From NCBI GenBank assembly GCA_963681505.1, contig OY811985.1:2404713-2468712 (forward strand): a DNA stretch of 64,000 nt. The letters are read 5' to 3'. The translations under genes and the position numbers were made by a program. Origin of the DNA: Eunapius fragilis (taxonomy: Eukaryota > Porifera > Demospongiae > Spongillida > Spongillidae). The notes beneath the pieces are model-generated. The model was not told the origin of the DNA. It ran no database searches and saw nothing but the letters and a program-made list of their open reading frames with translations. The first letter of the stretch is position 1, and every line of letters starts with the position of its first letter. Shown one piece after another: positions 21,201 to 29,340 of the stretch.

Positions 21201-23548
21201 TTCCAGAGAATGATGCAGAAATAAACACCCTTAAATCAGGTGCTGCATACTTGATAGAACCCAGCAACGAACCATTGCAACATGTTCTAAACGTGATATA
21301 TCAAGTTGCAATGTACAATTCTTTGAAATTACTTGGGGTGAAAGTGTCATGCATTATGGGGCATAGCCTAGGAGAATATGCTGCTGCGTATGCCTGTGGA
21401 GCTTTGTCACTTGAGGATGTGCTGAAAATTGTATTCAAAAGAGCTCTCTTAGTTGAAAAAGTGGAGCATGATGGAAAGATGCTGAGGGTTAACCAGGGAG
21501 GGAAAAAGCTGCAAGCTAACCTGCAAAAGTATCTCAATCCAAGCCATGATGTAGCAGTTGCTTGCTTTAACTCTCCAGAACATTGTGTAGTATCAGGGTC
21601 TTCAGATGATCTGCACAAATTACAACATCTATTGGTTTCTGACGGCATTAAGTGTGAATGGCTTAATAATAAGCATGCTTTCCACCATTCAAATTTAAAA
21701 CAAATTGAACACGAATTTAGAAATTGCTTCCAAAATGTGACAGCAAAAAAACTAGGAACAACATGGTTGACAAGTATTGATGGGCTTTGCAGGGTTAACC
21801 CACCTGGAACAATCATTGCAGTAGACTACTGGCTAAAGCATTTGACTTCAGCAGTGAACTTCTCTGAGGCATGCAATTATTTAAGTGAACATCTCAATAA
21901 AAAAATGGATAGTGCCTGCTCTCCTATTATTATTGAAGTTGGAATGCAGTCTGTAATGAAAATTTTGTTATTATCAAACAAAGTACAGTTTCACGATGTA
22001 TTCTCATTTTCTCTGAAGATGTCACATGCTCATCTACTATCACATCTCACTAACATCTGGAAATATGGGATTGATATTGAATTTAATAAAATGCCATTAT
22101 ATTTTGAAGCAAATCGTCTCAGATTGCCAACATATCCTTTTCATTTGCAAAAATATTGGGTTTCTAGTCAGAATCAATATTGTGCTCAAGGGCAGAACAG
22201 TGTTTGTAATGTTGACCCCTTACCAATATCTAATATCAGAACTATTTCGTCAGTACTTGAATTCATCAAAACCCTTACTGGTGACCATTTTCAGGATAGC
22301 TTTCCTGAAGATTCAGCATTTCTTTTAATGTTAATGGAAAGTTTACGGAGAAAATATAAAGCTAATGTTTCTCAGCTGCTTATAGAAAAGAAATCACCTT
22401 TGCAAATAGCGGAGTATATTTGCTCAATGAATCCTGTTGCTCAAGTACATATTGACTGTATGCATCTACTCACTCCAAAGGATGATACAAAACCTAAAAT
22501 ATTTATCATGCATGCAGTTGGAGGCAAGCTATACTCATTTATTCCTCTAGCCACTAGCATGTCTGCCAATTTTCAGGTATATGGTGTGTATGCTTCTGTT
22601 ACACTGCTGAACTATGACTCTACAGAGGAATATGCTGCCTTCTATTTAAGTGAAATCCGGAAAGTTCAAAATAGGGGTCCTTATTATATAGGAGGCTTTT
22701 CATTTGGAGCTTGGTTGGCTCATGCTGTAGCTAAAATCCTGGTCACAGAAAAGGAGCAAGTAAAACTGTTTATGATAGACCCAATTCCTCTTCAAGCAGT
22801 TGATTATATAGTCTTGAAACAACACCCTGAATTCGTACATTCACTGGTTTCATATGGAGATGCTTTTGTTATTCATGCTCTGCAGACATCTTCAGCTCCC
22901 AGTATGTTGCTAAATTTTGCAAGGAACTTCTACAAGCAGTATGAGTTGCTACTACAGTACAAAATGTCTTGTACACCTGTTTGTTGCAGCACAGTAATTT
23001 TACTAGCAGAAAAGGGGATATCACTTCAGCATGACATGTTGCTCCTTAATCCTGAAAAGTGGTCTAATACTGTAATGCTAACTGATGTTCAGGTTGTCAA
23101 GATTCCTGGAACTCATGCCACCTGCATTGCCTCTACCTACTGCTGCCACATTGCAAGTACTATTCTCAAGAGTTCAGGGCTTTGTTACAAGGAAATGGCT
23201 ATTCCTGTTTGTTCTGACCATGAAATCCAGGGAATATGGAAAGTGCACATTATTGAAAGCAATGGAATACTTTCTTGTTTTAGGCCCAACCAGTTTAAGG
23301 TGGTGAGAAATAACTATGTTTTTATATTACCAGATTGCGTGAAAACCACAAATCAAATGTTACTTACCTTATTGAATTCATCTGGCTCTTTTGAAATTCA
23401 AACAGGAAAATGTACTTTCAAAATTGAAATGTCATTTGTAAATCCCGATCTATGCCCATGTGAAATAACTGGAGAAATATCAACTATGGGTTGTACTACT
23501 TTAAGGATGTCCATTGATAAACATGTCTTCATATTAATGAACATTTAG
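11309..23548 (+). CDS. Hybrid formyltransferase-NRPS-PKS megasynthase
   Basis: One frame without an intron encodes about 4,079 residues from the ATG at 11309. An in-frame ATG at 11246 exists, but a likely 3' splice site lies at 11298, and the formyltransferase homology starts at the second ATG. Numbering below is from 11246. Order: formyltransferase (22-320), condensation-like piece (430-570), A1 (650-1125), carrier (Ser1177), C1 (HH1386-1387, Asp1391), degenerate C2, degenerate A2 (2110-2645), carrier (Ser2696), KS (Cys2923, His3059, His3099), AT (Ser3374), carrier (Ser3690), TE (Ser3819, Asp3845, His3957), and a tail of about 110 residues. No KR, DH, ER or methyltransferase was seen. It should make a small N-formylated aminoacyl-polyketide by an assembly line. 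The nearest neighbours are transposons, so there is no visible gene cluster. The lack of introns contrasts with the intron-rich genes to the right and fits lateral acquisition or retrocopying (inference). Confidence 0.93.
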   Translation: MTNFTCCIIGRSQLAMDCSKLLVKKGIAIKHIFTDDLTFRDWSEGLSIHVDEIDNLLPLFEPSKASFFDQFDYLFSIVNDIIIPLSVLKAVRKFSINYHNGPLTKYRGTNVTHWALINGETTHGVVWHEINEKVDSGNVFVGKDITIEIDEDLLAVNWKCSEAAKLSFAELCDKILTFSLTGCNPTGCNPLQPVGKLYKMNEKPSAFCLLPFSRPAQQVYNFFRGTSDLMSSSMSSKQTHSLSTQPNELGLPKVFFGSLGKLFVVTGMNILKEALMPHSVPGTLVSIADHLRVSTEDYDVMITGLKELDGSDVPKPFKQTLPLKVGAMVEIEQAHSPGSLLWKLSEYALAGRHERKWVASFVYPGLYAPGVKSKHVPVLMWPYQPQNVVASADAISNTVSKQFLCSVGMSMFSSLALHYEPEILLLASFLCYLILLTPSMSGGFDVKLRGIPDEPIYMQSIISCLPTAFCLNRNDSQPYTFLKAIKELSTLLYSIINGEMKSNVRTKTVASDIFIRYSVKPVYNQIVVSVIDDGKDFDMPYNNKVAILCCREVEAVSIYLAIHSSIQAVTIKEDFLAFLHDALHCPDEQPISCFRLCSENTTNFLAHHKTLKGPDCTDFPRWFHKPFEVIAQELPFGIAVVDEVGQYTYRELDRKAEDIASVILSRAQGKIITNVALLLNRTWLSIAASLAAMKLGITFIPIEPDSPSGFISAILEDSKTYLLIVDDECKTFGIKCVQKLEIISLKFIPNASKQLQQQHLEFPENAAVLLYTSGTTGKPKGILIEHQGLCNVISCVISRMQIKKHRVEDEHVDYSVYDASPTFDTCFLQLFPILWNGGTVFIAPTNPLMKNRCSKFFKHVTFLSTTPRKLSLYSSDVFECAINVAVGGEDPSIELYKRWKKPDRKLWNMYGPAEISVITTMGSIQDQVHLGQAVDNSILKICNALQVPVPVGVPGELYVFGCGVARGYTSDIATEGLFGKDPETNMRWYRTGDLVLLNSNGLLRYIGRIPLDSQVKIGGMRVELLGIEYAIKQFPCVEYVKMSVEKPAKNVTLLVAYIAPETIDTLQIGIRLKNLFPEHMLPSYIIPIKLSDAKLTRTGKIELDLSKYINRFSPCSVPPQSGLEKDLLSVYQECLGITHHSTMGMSDSVKMYGGDSVIAVSISDEIHRKLMWNVSPLDILKYTPSEIIKKYSHVANPVSIYSTKQHCSIDKNSTLGPLFTHERNSIKLVSQHKHSDNQSGLQHGQKGIFEFSSMQQSLLLLNTVQAGPAYNIPLVFEISGSIKLQRFVFSVQKALHFFTSPVQLSFPTASVIHEVDLSNLPCGARTSALHMIQRDACTPIDLKTLPFRCTIYYSYQHCIFSLIVHHMYFDYHSWSILQLVIQELYSSDSTESSTYQDSMQNYIKSEKSEYAANKRKIDEFWYRCVHGFPCFIPFPTSFHRTSIKYYRGKRQVNSFNRGLYRRCHNFCSTFGVHPMTLFLSIFALMIQQLSGVDRFCIAVVCSRRTTPELKRVVGFVASTLVCSFSSGTLSGSFSELLQYTESWYEEAVRNGCIPFEKLLNIWGYNTSQSNHHFPQFILNFISDFHTPTILLGDGIIVDPINIDTFTAKAELLLDVWFSEDDFSNAWEYDSHLFTKEAIDMCVGKLYIELLNYFLAHYYSKMCDFQQSTSSCISELLRINVSNFLLSNKFQDSHELAYSLSKHQQVIVKAIKSMPDAYWGYFNGTCSQKVKLGITKTDVEIAIDSVVKANPYLSSVLSINHDSLQYKQFSFDIGFDTVLDNSEAEKIRCREYMWPFDIFKGPLFHCTLVHHISDGSKEILIASNQILLDEEALRLFCGLVCDTLELSVIKSFPTFISIPAMDDREAEDYFRQTLNTTLPLLTPPPTALPSLASPSMVTEKFLDVSRVVPQGSVPAFCCVVSALMLWILKRSTQIQLCFLHSRHEANQCFCACEDITPLSITLKDNISFHDLMQECVNTLTERESVRLNYWMVQTRFDPYSDYLKPHHEMLVQVVSCGRPCVLNYTRPFRLHLCFKTDTKMVMLTSALNAEQSPIVHEVFQKLVRAIQAIESLSTPIHTLLQSVTFSPSLVHGNQFNLTNKCIQQMIIQAIAMKADTIYCYSYADTSKATSMNAMTYRELGHQSNLLATTLSSIIDKYKQCSRHIALLMQGEFELPVAVIAAVLAHLTFIILDPAEQKSAILEKMKIVNPAIMLYDLAHLELAKTLLYSTFTVIPVLVDVFGEHHCSYIREEIVSLQVPIVSPSLPDEVAYVVFTSGSTGQPKAAPIPVVSFCNFLEWHKSMIPYNGPLNWLQCSSLSFDICIAEFLGQLFCGNTLFLSNNNRKMDLENYFLKILKLFNIEGMHVVPTFLSYMLRTMSLSKIHLNSLRHVFSTGEKLSRDVCTQFFRLFENALLHNWGGASECTIEMMHCVLSYEQCISDVPVGTLVPNSEIAVVNPSSLACVPKLIPGEILVTGTVVFNRYLNYPTEKVLIQKDGKTWYRTEDIGYINSKNQIVLLYRIGSLRKVAGQSIDLQGVKCLINQLNISEVQDIIVDIVEELNPGLPSLICFPIVSSLAKGLEQTIQATLVEKLPKRCVPRVIKCLEEHNVPLLSSGKVNYKVLREIAVETKGHIGSESSEVSSQFSKILLDQLAGFIPHLKPRDLPMRFMTLSHLGLTSMHIVSLVDKLRECGLRIHVSMLLMPYTLAEIINIIEKCNSNQPPFQCLPKSQAIPVYSEVPIAILTVQVNLPGATSCNEFWDVIHNCVDTITHNLPQSESVLAVDEQAQYVGSRGLIKDRDAFDAELFGIPKAHAEMLDPQQRILIQMVWTALEEIGCAPTRLTEGQRIGCFAGVQFPSYLLNCLSAARSMREQDAAVWNNCRDNVSLLIGQILDFRGPCVTVANNCATFAVALHYARCSLMLGECDIAVVAAGTIASDETGYWSQKNDIYSCDGQCRPFSETATGTVMSDGLVVIVLKRLPDAEREHDDILCLIRGSAVGADGALAGVRRYVPSANGQIETLRRVFHTSGVEPSSISLVEAHGTGTKVGDHIELESLTEVFSNHFSLNKKCILGSVKGNIGHTGVASAGPSVAKAALALKHAVLPPSIHCNNPVPQLMESQIFEVISSPKPWRSTPHHNRMALVHSIGALGTNCAVILEEYIGRPVSPCATCHFEEPCYPVCISATSEWSLEQLCSKIKKYLSEMEFPNSLFMLRDISYTLAVGRKNLSIRTATVIDSLSEFDKWLSFAPQEKRSCVINPVVIVFSGFGQCLDFSSIKIYYEICPSLKDDVLTCFHILQTAFPENDAEINTLKSGAAYLIEPSNEPLQHVLNVIYQVAMYNSLKLLGVKVSCIMGHSLGEYAAAYACGALSLEDVLKIVFKRALLVEKVEHDGKMLRVNQGGKKLQANLQKYLNPSHDVAVACFNSPEHCVVSGSSDDLHKLQHLLVSDGIKCEWLNNKHAFHHSNLKQIEHEFRNCFQNVTAKKLGTTWLTSIDGLCRVNPPGTIIAVDYWLKHLTSAVNFSEACNYLSEHLNKKMDSACSPIIIEVGMQSVMKILLLSNKVQFHDVFSFSLKMSHAHLLSHLTNIWKYGIDIEFNKMPLYFEANRLRLPTYPFHLQKYWVSSQNQYCAQGQNSVCNVDPLPISNIRTISSVLEFIKTLTGDHFQDSFPEDSAFLLMLMESLRRKYKANVSQLLIEKKSPLQIAEYICSMNPVAQVHIDCMHLLTPKDDTKPKIFIMHAVGGKLYSFIPLATSMSANFQVYGVYASVTLLNYDSTEEYAAFYLSEIRKVQNRGPYYIGGFSFGAWLAHAVAKILVTEKEQVKLFMIDPIPLQAVDYIVLKQHPEFVHSLVSYGDAFVIHALQTSSAPSMLLNFARNFYKQYELLLQYKMSCTPVCCSTVILLAEKGISLQHDMLLLNPEKWSNTVMLTDVQVVKIPGTHATCIASTYCCHIASTILKSSGLCYKEMAIPVCSDHEIQGIWKVHIIESNGILSCFRPNQFKVVRNNYVFILPDCVKTTNQMLLTLLNSSGSFEIQTGKCTFKIEMSFVNPDLCPCEITGEISTMGCTTLRMSIDKHVFILMNI
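12206..13185 (+). other. Megasynthase: linker with condensation-like piece
   Basis: About 325 residues between the formyltransferase and A1. The part around residues 440-480 (EILLLASFLCYLILL...GGFDVKLRG) and the following text resemble the C-terminal half of condensation domains. No HHxxxD motif is present, so it is probably structural. I cannot assign it firmly. Confidence 0.4.
13193..14881 (+). other. Megasynthase: adenylation domain 1 and carrier 1
   Basis: The A-domain core motifs are intact: A3 LLYTSGTTGKPKG (about 790), A5 MYGPAE (about 930), A7 YRTGDL (about 1009), A8 KIGGMRVEL (about 1040), and A10 with lysine in RTGKIEL (about 1118). The carrier has GGDS with Ser1177 as the phosphopantetheine site. 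This should be the loading module that selects the amino acid to be formylated. The specificity pocket was not decoded. Confidence 0.88.
15068..16315 (+). other. Megasynthase: condensation domain 1
   Basis: The second His and the Asp of the active-site motif HHxxxDG are kept in HHMYFDYHSW (His1386, His1387, Asp1391), with Gly replaced by Tyr. Text further on (GVHPMTLFLSIFALMIQQLSG...VVGFVASTLV) follows the usual C-domain order. It is likely to catalyse amide bond formation, if the second module is charged. Confidence 0.75.
16328..17560 (+). other. Megasynthase: degenerate condensation domain 2
   Basis: A second C-domain fold follows directly. Where HHxxxD is expected it reads NQILLD (Asn1844, Gln1845, Asp1849), so the general-base His is gone. 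The C-terminal half is also divergent. This domain is probably inactive or purely structural. Confidence 0.6.
17573..19450 (+). other. Megasynthase: divergent adenylation domain 2 and carrier 2
   Basis: A3 is clear (FTSGSTGQPKA, about residue 2292). A5 reads NWGGASE instead of N-x-YGPTE. A7 reads YRTED with Gly lost. The A8 hinge (IGSLRKVAGQSIDL) lacks the usual G-x-R-I-E-L. The A10 lysine is kept in SSGKVNYK (about 2632). Loss of the A7/A8 features suggests weak or no adenylation. The carrier keeps LGLTS with Ser2696. Confidence 0.75.
19493..20800 (+). other. Megasynthase: ketosynthase
   Basis: The catalytic Cys2923 sits in ANNCATF (normally TACSSS). His3059 is in EAHGTGT and His3099 in KGNIGHTG. 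The dimer-side motif LDPQQRILIQ is present. The complete Cys-His-His triad supports decarboxylative condensation. The unusual active-site flanks (NNCATF, and GTVMSDG where G-x-G-x-G is common) make it divergent. From its motifs it looks more like the KS of bacterial NRPS-PKS hybrids than animal fatty acid synthase; this should be tested by phylogeny. Confidence 0.9.
21038..22165 (+). other. Megasynthase: acyltransferase
   Basis: The nucleophile elbow GHSLGEYAAA contains Ser3374. The specificity motif HAFH (His3477-His3480) is the one associated with malonyl-CoA selection in cis-AT polyketide synthases. The C-terminal linker RLPTYPFHLQKYW is typical of AT exits. The N-terminal part (FSGFGQCLDF) has lost the usual GQG-x-Q spacing. 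Confidence 0.88.
22208..23545 (+). other. Megasynthase: carrier 3, thioesterase and unknown C-terminal tail
   Basis: The last carrier is worn but keeps Asp-Ser (PEDSAF, Ser3690). The type I thioesterase has GGFSFGAW (Ser3819), MIDPIP (Asp3845) and PGTHAT (His3957), a full Ser-Asp-His triad, so release by hydrolysis or cyclisation is likely. After the TE come about 110 residues (EIQGIWKVHIIESNG... onward) with alternating hydrophobic strands. They are unlike any NRPS domain I know and could be a small beta-barrel. Confidence 0.8.
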
Positions 23549-26500
23549 CAAATTGTTGGTTGTGCATGTTACAGATAATCTATTGTGCTATTACATTTGT
23601 ATTCATACAGCAGTATTAAGTTTATAATTCACGAAAAAAAAGTTATGTACATGGTGGTGGGTGATCTGAACAAACCAGCTATTGCAAAAAATGCAACTAA
23701 GGGATATGCAAAAGCAGTGTACTGTCAGTGCCAATGCACCAAACCAGTTGTAGTGAGAGTAGAAAGAGGTATAGTAGACAACTGAACAAAGGGAGCACAT
23801 AATTTTATGGAAGTAGTAAAGGTGAGTTGAGTGCCTGCCTGGGTTAATTGCACCAGCCACACAGGGATCAAAATGCAAAATGCAAAAAAAATGGTTTAAC
23901 AACTATGATTACAAGCTGAAAAAGTGTACAGCAAAATGCAGATCAAATGAATGCAGAATTGACAGATCTTCTAGCATAGTTGTTGGAGTACTGGGAAGAG
24001 TATCATCTTTGCCTACTAAGGTACATTGAATTGTTTCATATGTGAGATATATTCAATGCATATAGCATGGGAATTTGTGCTTTACATATGTTCATTTTTC
24101 ATTTGATGAAACTTAAACAAGCATGTATACATGACAGCTTACTATGTCAATATTTGAAACTAACCCTACAGCTACATCATATAACTATGCTTGTTTGAAA
24201 TGAGAAATTCTGTCCTACAATGAGATCCTAGCACTAGAGCTTGGATTGATTTTCTTTCACCTCCTGATGGCTTTGTGTTGCATGTATGTAGACTTGATAG
24301 TCCTCCAAGCTGCAGGGAAATCATGCATAAAAATTCAATGCTTTCATGCAGCTGCATCGTTGATGAAGGTATTCTGAAATGGTTGTGTGGGAACTGGCAA
24401 TGGAACAGCCCCCTTTGTGTCTGATGGCCTGCCGAGCAAGGCACCAACTAGTTACGAGTGTTTGCCAACCGGAGAAACTACAATGTACTTGTTTCATGCA
24501 TGTATTGTTCATGTATTGAGTTGTTTGTCCTATATCAGCTGGTGAATGGGGTACAGGATATTATATGGGCTACTAACATAGCATTATTCCCCCCCAAATT
24601 CATTATTTAATCTGGTTTTCAGATTCTTTACCACAAATAAACAAATTCACTGCATTCTTGTTTTTGTCCAGTTCTTTACTGACATCAATTTCTTCAGAGT
24701 TTCTTATGCCTGCACACTGGGTACTGCTCTACAATTTTCACCTTAACTAATTCTTTTTCATATAACTGCAGCTAACTTAACTACAACTTTTCTTGACCAT
24801 CTTCACTGCAACTTTCTTGGTCATCTATACTGCTCCTTTCTTGGTTACTGCTGCTTTTTCCCATTTTCTGCTCAGATGGTCTTAATTCCATTGCCTCTCT
24901 TCCTCTCTGAGAATGTCAATCTGACATCAATTACTTATGCTTCTCTCATATTCTTTCTCACTTGACAGCAACACACTTCCTTCATTACAATTTCCTTTGC
25001 CTTGCCCAGAGAGGTTTGATCTTCCAAAATGTGCACTTGTCCCTCTTCCATTAATTCCCCTAGATGACACCATTTATGGCTTCCAGTAAGAAACAATTGC
25101 ACCTGGAAAAGAATGCCCATATGGCATGGTTTTCATGGTACTATGCTATTTAGCTGATCTGCAAGGGAAGACAACTGAGTTAACTTAAAATGTTTACACT
25201 TTCATTAGAAATGACATCCAAACAGCTTTTAAACTGTGCGATTCCCTTGCTCTATAAAGACCTGATATTAAGATTTTCTTGGTCACTTCTCCCTCCCATT
25301 CTTTAACAACGTGCACATTCATGAACTCATGAATATAAGTTTTTTGGGTACCCAGGAGAGCATATACTGGTTTTGATAATGTGACTGAAAGCCATGCTTG
25401 CCTTCTTAAAGAACCCTTGTCACTAATGATAGCAATATTGACAATCCAGTACAATGCCACACACATAACCTAAAGTTGCCTCCCATGCCTACTGTCAGGT
25501 TCATACACTACTCCAAATACAACTGCTGATATTCTCTCTAATGGAAACAATACCATGAAATAGTGCCCAATGATCCGTATAATGACCAATCCACTTTAAT
25601 GGCCCATCAGGCCTGTGTCATGTATCAATGAGATCAGTAGAATAAGTACACTGTTAACTAACCTGCCCCATGTCATAAACAATTGACCTCATGAGAGTGC
25701 ACATGGCATATGTGGCAGGGCTGTACAAACTTGTCCATTGCTGATATAAGACCAGTACACATTCCTAATTGTTATTTTATTTTCATTGCACTTCACATGA
25801 CATGTGTTTAATCCTCTGCATAAATTGTATGTTTGTACACTCCAGCAGTGTGCAGGGAATACTCTGTGCCTCGGGTGACTACACAAAAAAATATCGATGT
25901 TTTGGAATAACACCCTACAGTATGATATTCCTTACTAGAAATCAGAGGTACCAGCTTGAATCCGCTTCGCACAGCAAAATTAAAAAAAAAAAAACATGAA
26001 TCAAAATTAGGATTTTATTTTGCACATGGTATAATAGTAATTTGATGCATCAAATCTATCACAACCACAAACTAATTTTGTATTGAAAAATCGGCAGTAG
26101 TAGCATATTATAGACTATCAAAAGTTTATTGGTGATTTTATTAACGAATTAACAGGTTGCATTCTAATACTACTGCATCATTGACTAATACAAGGCAACG
26201 CATTTAATTGCAGCAAGATTCTTACAATTAGTAATAATGGAAGTGCTAATACTGAATGGAAAATTGTAGTTCCTACACCCAAGCAAGTACCACATAAAAG
26301 GAGCCAAGAATTTATATACTGAACTTAACTTAGAGGTTTGTGCCCGTGCCAACAGCTATGTGATGAACGAATATATGTTGATAAATATGCAAGGTGAAAG
26401 GTAGGTGCTGCCTGCCCCGTAAGGGAAAGAATGCTGAGATGAAAAGAATACCAGATGGTGGTCAGAGCAACAGTGCTGATAGTGGCCGGGGAAGAAGAAC

Positions 26501-26939
26501 ATATGCAAACAAAAATTAAACACCAGTGCATACATATGTATGTATATATACTTGGATCATTAATACTGCACATGATTTGAATCAATTGAAAAATCCTTCA
26601 GACAACGAATTCTGTTGAGGAATATTAATCGAATAAAAAATAACTGACTCCAAATCAAAATATGATTCGCGCCTTTTTTTTTTTGTTGTGTGTAAGCTTA
26701 GTACATCTGAACCTGCGGCAGCACGTTCAATATAGGATTGATTGAGGGTTGATGAATGTCATTAATAAAACTTCACTAGCGTCTGGAGGGACAACGGAAA
26801 AACGTATCACTTATCTCTTTATCGCGATGGAATGAGAGCACAACGATCTACAGTTCTACGTTGGTTCCGTGTCATAAAACGGTGTGGTTATAGAGAAACA
26901 ATTTCCTGTTTCTCGTGCCCAGTCCTAAAATAATTCTTG

Positions 26940-26940
<1 letters not shown>
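23549..26940. other. Intergenic region with no recognised gene
   Basis: About 3.4 kb of AT-rich DNA. Only short open stretches occur and none matches a family I know. Two minus-strand stretches (24935-25120 and 25194-25466) are longer than most but unassigned. The region probably contains decayed repeats and the 3' end signals of the megasynthase. No canonical AATAAA was found close after the stop codon. Confidence 0.5.

Positions 26941-26977
<37 letters not shown>
26941..26977. repeat. (TCG)n microsatellite
   Basis: About twelve perfect TCG units. CpG-rich trinucleotide arrays stand out in this AT-rich neighbourhood. Confidence 0.95.
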
Positions 26978-26978
<1 letters not shown>

Positions 26979-27147
26979 TTCTTAGGAAGGTATAACTCGA
27001 GCTACGAACGGTTTTGAAGAACGGCAATAGTACCAATCGCTTCAAAATTTACCGGCACGCTATCCTTACATGTCATATAGACACAAGTTCTATTCAATAA
27101 TGATGGCATCTTAGCGGGCAAGAAATCTTCAATTCGTCGATCCTTGT

Positions 27148-28553
27148 CCCTTTTACAGGAGTTGGGACCCCCTCTTGGTCTATACATCAATATCTCTAAA
27201 TGTGAGCTCTACTGCCCAGGCGATACCCCCACTTTCCCATCAGAGCTTAAAGTATCCCATTTGCCTCATTTTGAGATCTTAGGGTGCCCAATAGGTGATT
27301 ACATATACTGTGCAAATTTTATTGCCTCAAAACGTCTCCAAGCACACAAGCTGTTGCTCCGTTTGAAAGATGTCGCTGCCACAGACCCACAAGTGGCTTT
27401 AACTTTACTTCGTTTGTGTGGTAGCTTTTGCAGGTTAAGTTACTTGGCTCGTTCAACTCCAACTGATTTGGTATTGGAAGCTTTCAAGCTTTTTGATGAT
27501 GACGTCCACCACTGTTTCATGGACTGTATAGGTTTCGCAACTTCTGATGAGGCATGGTGTCAGGCCCAGCTTGGCCTCCACAGTGGTGGTCTAGGTTTGC
27601 GCTCACTGTCCCTTCACTCAAGCTCAGCATATATTGCTTCTGTCTGTTCCTCTGGTGTTGTTGATTCTGAAGACATACACCTCACAAATGCCGTTGACCA
27701 CTTCAATTCTCAAGTTTCTCCAATCGAGAACCTTTCTGTCAATTCGATTATCTCCTCACCTGTCAGTCAGAAGCTTCTGTCTTCAAAAGTGAATGACCAT
27801 TGTTTTCAAAACCTGTTTGATCGATCCTCTCCTGCTAACAAGGCTAGGCTGCTATCAGTTTCAGCCCGTCATGCCACATCCTGGCTCTCAGTTATTCCTT
27901 CCACATCCCAAGGTCTACATCTTGACCCTATTGATTTCAGGGTAGCTGTCAAGTGGTGGCTGGGCCAAGATACCTCCCAGGGCTCTCAGTGTTCCTTCTG
28001 CCCTGCCCACAGCCTGGACCCTCTTGGACACCATGCTTTAACTTGCAAATGTGGGGGTGATGTTGTATTACGCCATAATGCACTCAGGGACACTTTAGTG
28101 CACTTCCTTCACCGTGCGCATGCTTCTGTCCAAGTTGAAGCTGGCGCTGGGCTCTTTCCTGACCATTCGCAGTCACGACCTGCCGATATTCTGGTGCAGA
28201 ATTGGAACCTTGGGAGGCCCGTTGCCCTGGACATCTCCGTTGTCTCACCGCTAAATCCTTCAACTTTAGCTGAAGCGGGAGCAACGGTTGGTGCAGTCCT
28301 TGAGGCAACGGAGAGCAGGAAACACCAGGCCAATGACGACAAGTGCTCAGCTCTAGGGTGGGTCTCAACCCCTCTAGTAGTTGATTCCTATGGGGCTTGG
28401 GGTAAAGAGGCTTCTACTTTTTTTGAACAAGTTGCAGCTCGGCTTGCTATCCACAAGTCCCTGCCGAAGTCACAGGCTTCTTTCGAACTGTTCTCCAACT
28501 TAAGCATTTGCTTAATTAGAGCGAATGCTAGAGCCATTCTCCGAAGAGTGTAG
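27148..28553 (+). pseudogene. 5'-truncated non-LTR retroelement ORF with restriction-like endonuclease
   Basis: An open frame of about 468 codons begins abruptly just after the RT active-site region (LQELGPPLGLYINISKCELY corresponds to IEELGPALGLHVNLAKCEMF in the copy at 34245). It then carries the thumb and connection region, a zinc-binding stretch (CSFCPAHSLDPLGHHALTC), LRHNALRD, and RPADILVQNW...ALDISV, which fits the R-P-D...D arrangement of restriction-like endonucleases in R2/NeSL/R4-type retroelements. It ends ARAILRRV. The frame is open to its stop at 28551. The 5' edge is preceded by TTTTACAG, which looks like a splice acceptor, so exonisation or a spliced source transcript is possible. 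Confidence 0.7.
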
Positions 28554-29340
28554 AACCGTACCTGTGTGTGTAGGAATGTGTACAAAAAAATTTTCGCGCG
28601 AATATTATGATGAATGATGTATAATAGATTTTTATTAATAATTTTAGGCAGTAAACCTGCACTAAATTTATTTGGTGTTCCTATTATCGCAGTTTAGTTG
28701 TTACTTTGGCTAGTGAAGTTGTTTTTCTAAAAATGCCTTCGCGTAATCAAAAGAAGAGATCTAAGCAACGAGCGGAATACCTCCAAAAGCAAGACGAGAA
28801 CAAAGCTAATGCCCGAGCGCTCTACAAGGCCAATCCTGAAAAGAAGAAGGCCTCTGTACGCGACAGCTACAAGGCCGATATTGAATCTAAGCGATCTGCT
28901 AAAAGGCGGCGATACGAAGAGGACCTCGAGGAGAACCATGCTGCTAAAAGGCGGCGATATGAAGAGGACCTCGAGGAGAACCGTGTTGCTAAAAGGCGGC
29001 GATATGAAGAGGACCTCGAGGAGAACCGTGCTGCTAAAAGGCAGCGATATGAAGAGGACCTCGCGATCGAGGAGAACCGTGCTGCTAAAAGGCGGCGATA
29101 TGAAGAGGACATCGAGGGAAACCGCGCTGCTAAAAGGCAGAAATATGAGGACAATTCAACTGCCATTAAAGCATCTGAAAGGAGTCGGTATTGGAATGAC
29201 CCTGCTGTCCGATTGGCTAAAAGTGCTGCCGAGAGGACGCGGTACCGCAGGGGGTCACAGAACTACCACTACCACCCAAAGGTATGTTATGGCATGTTGT
29301 ATTAACATTAAAAAGCTGTGCATGTAACATTTGTAGAGCG

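Noticed and set aside
21301..21816. 171-codon minus-strand frame
   Set aside because: Antisense shadow of the AT domain of the megasynthase, with no recognisable domain.
11246..23548. Megasynthase as bacterial symbiont contamination
   Set aside because: The frame continues into AT-rich animal-like flanks with a splice-acceptor-like start, no neighbouring bacterial genes and no ribosome binding site. Contamination cannot be fully excluded without reads.
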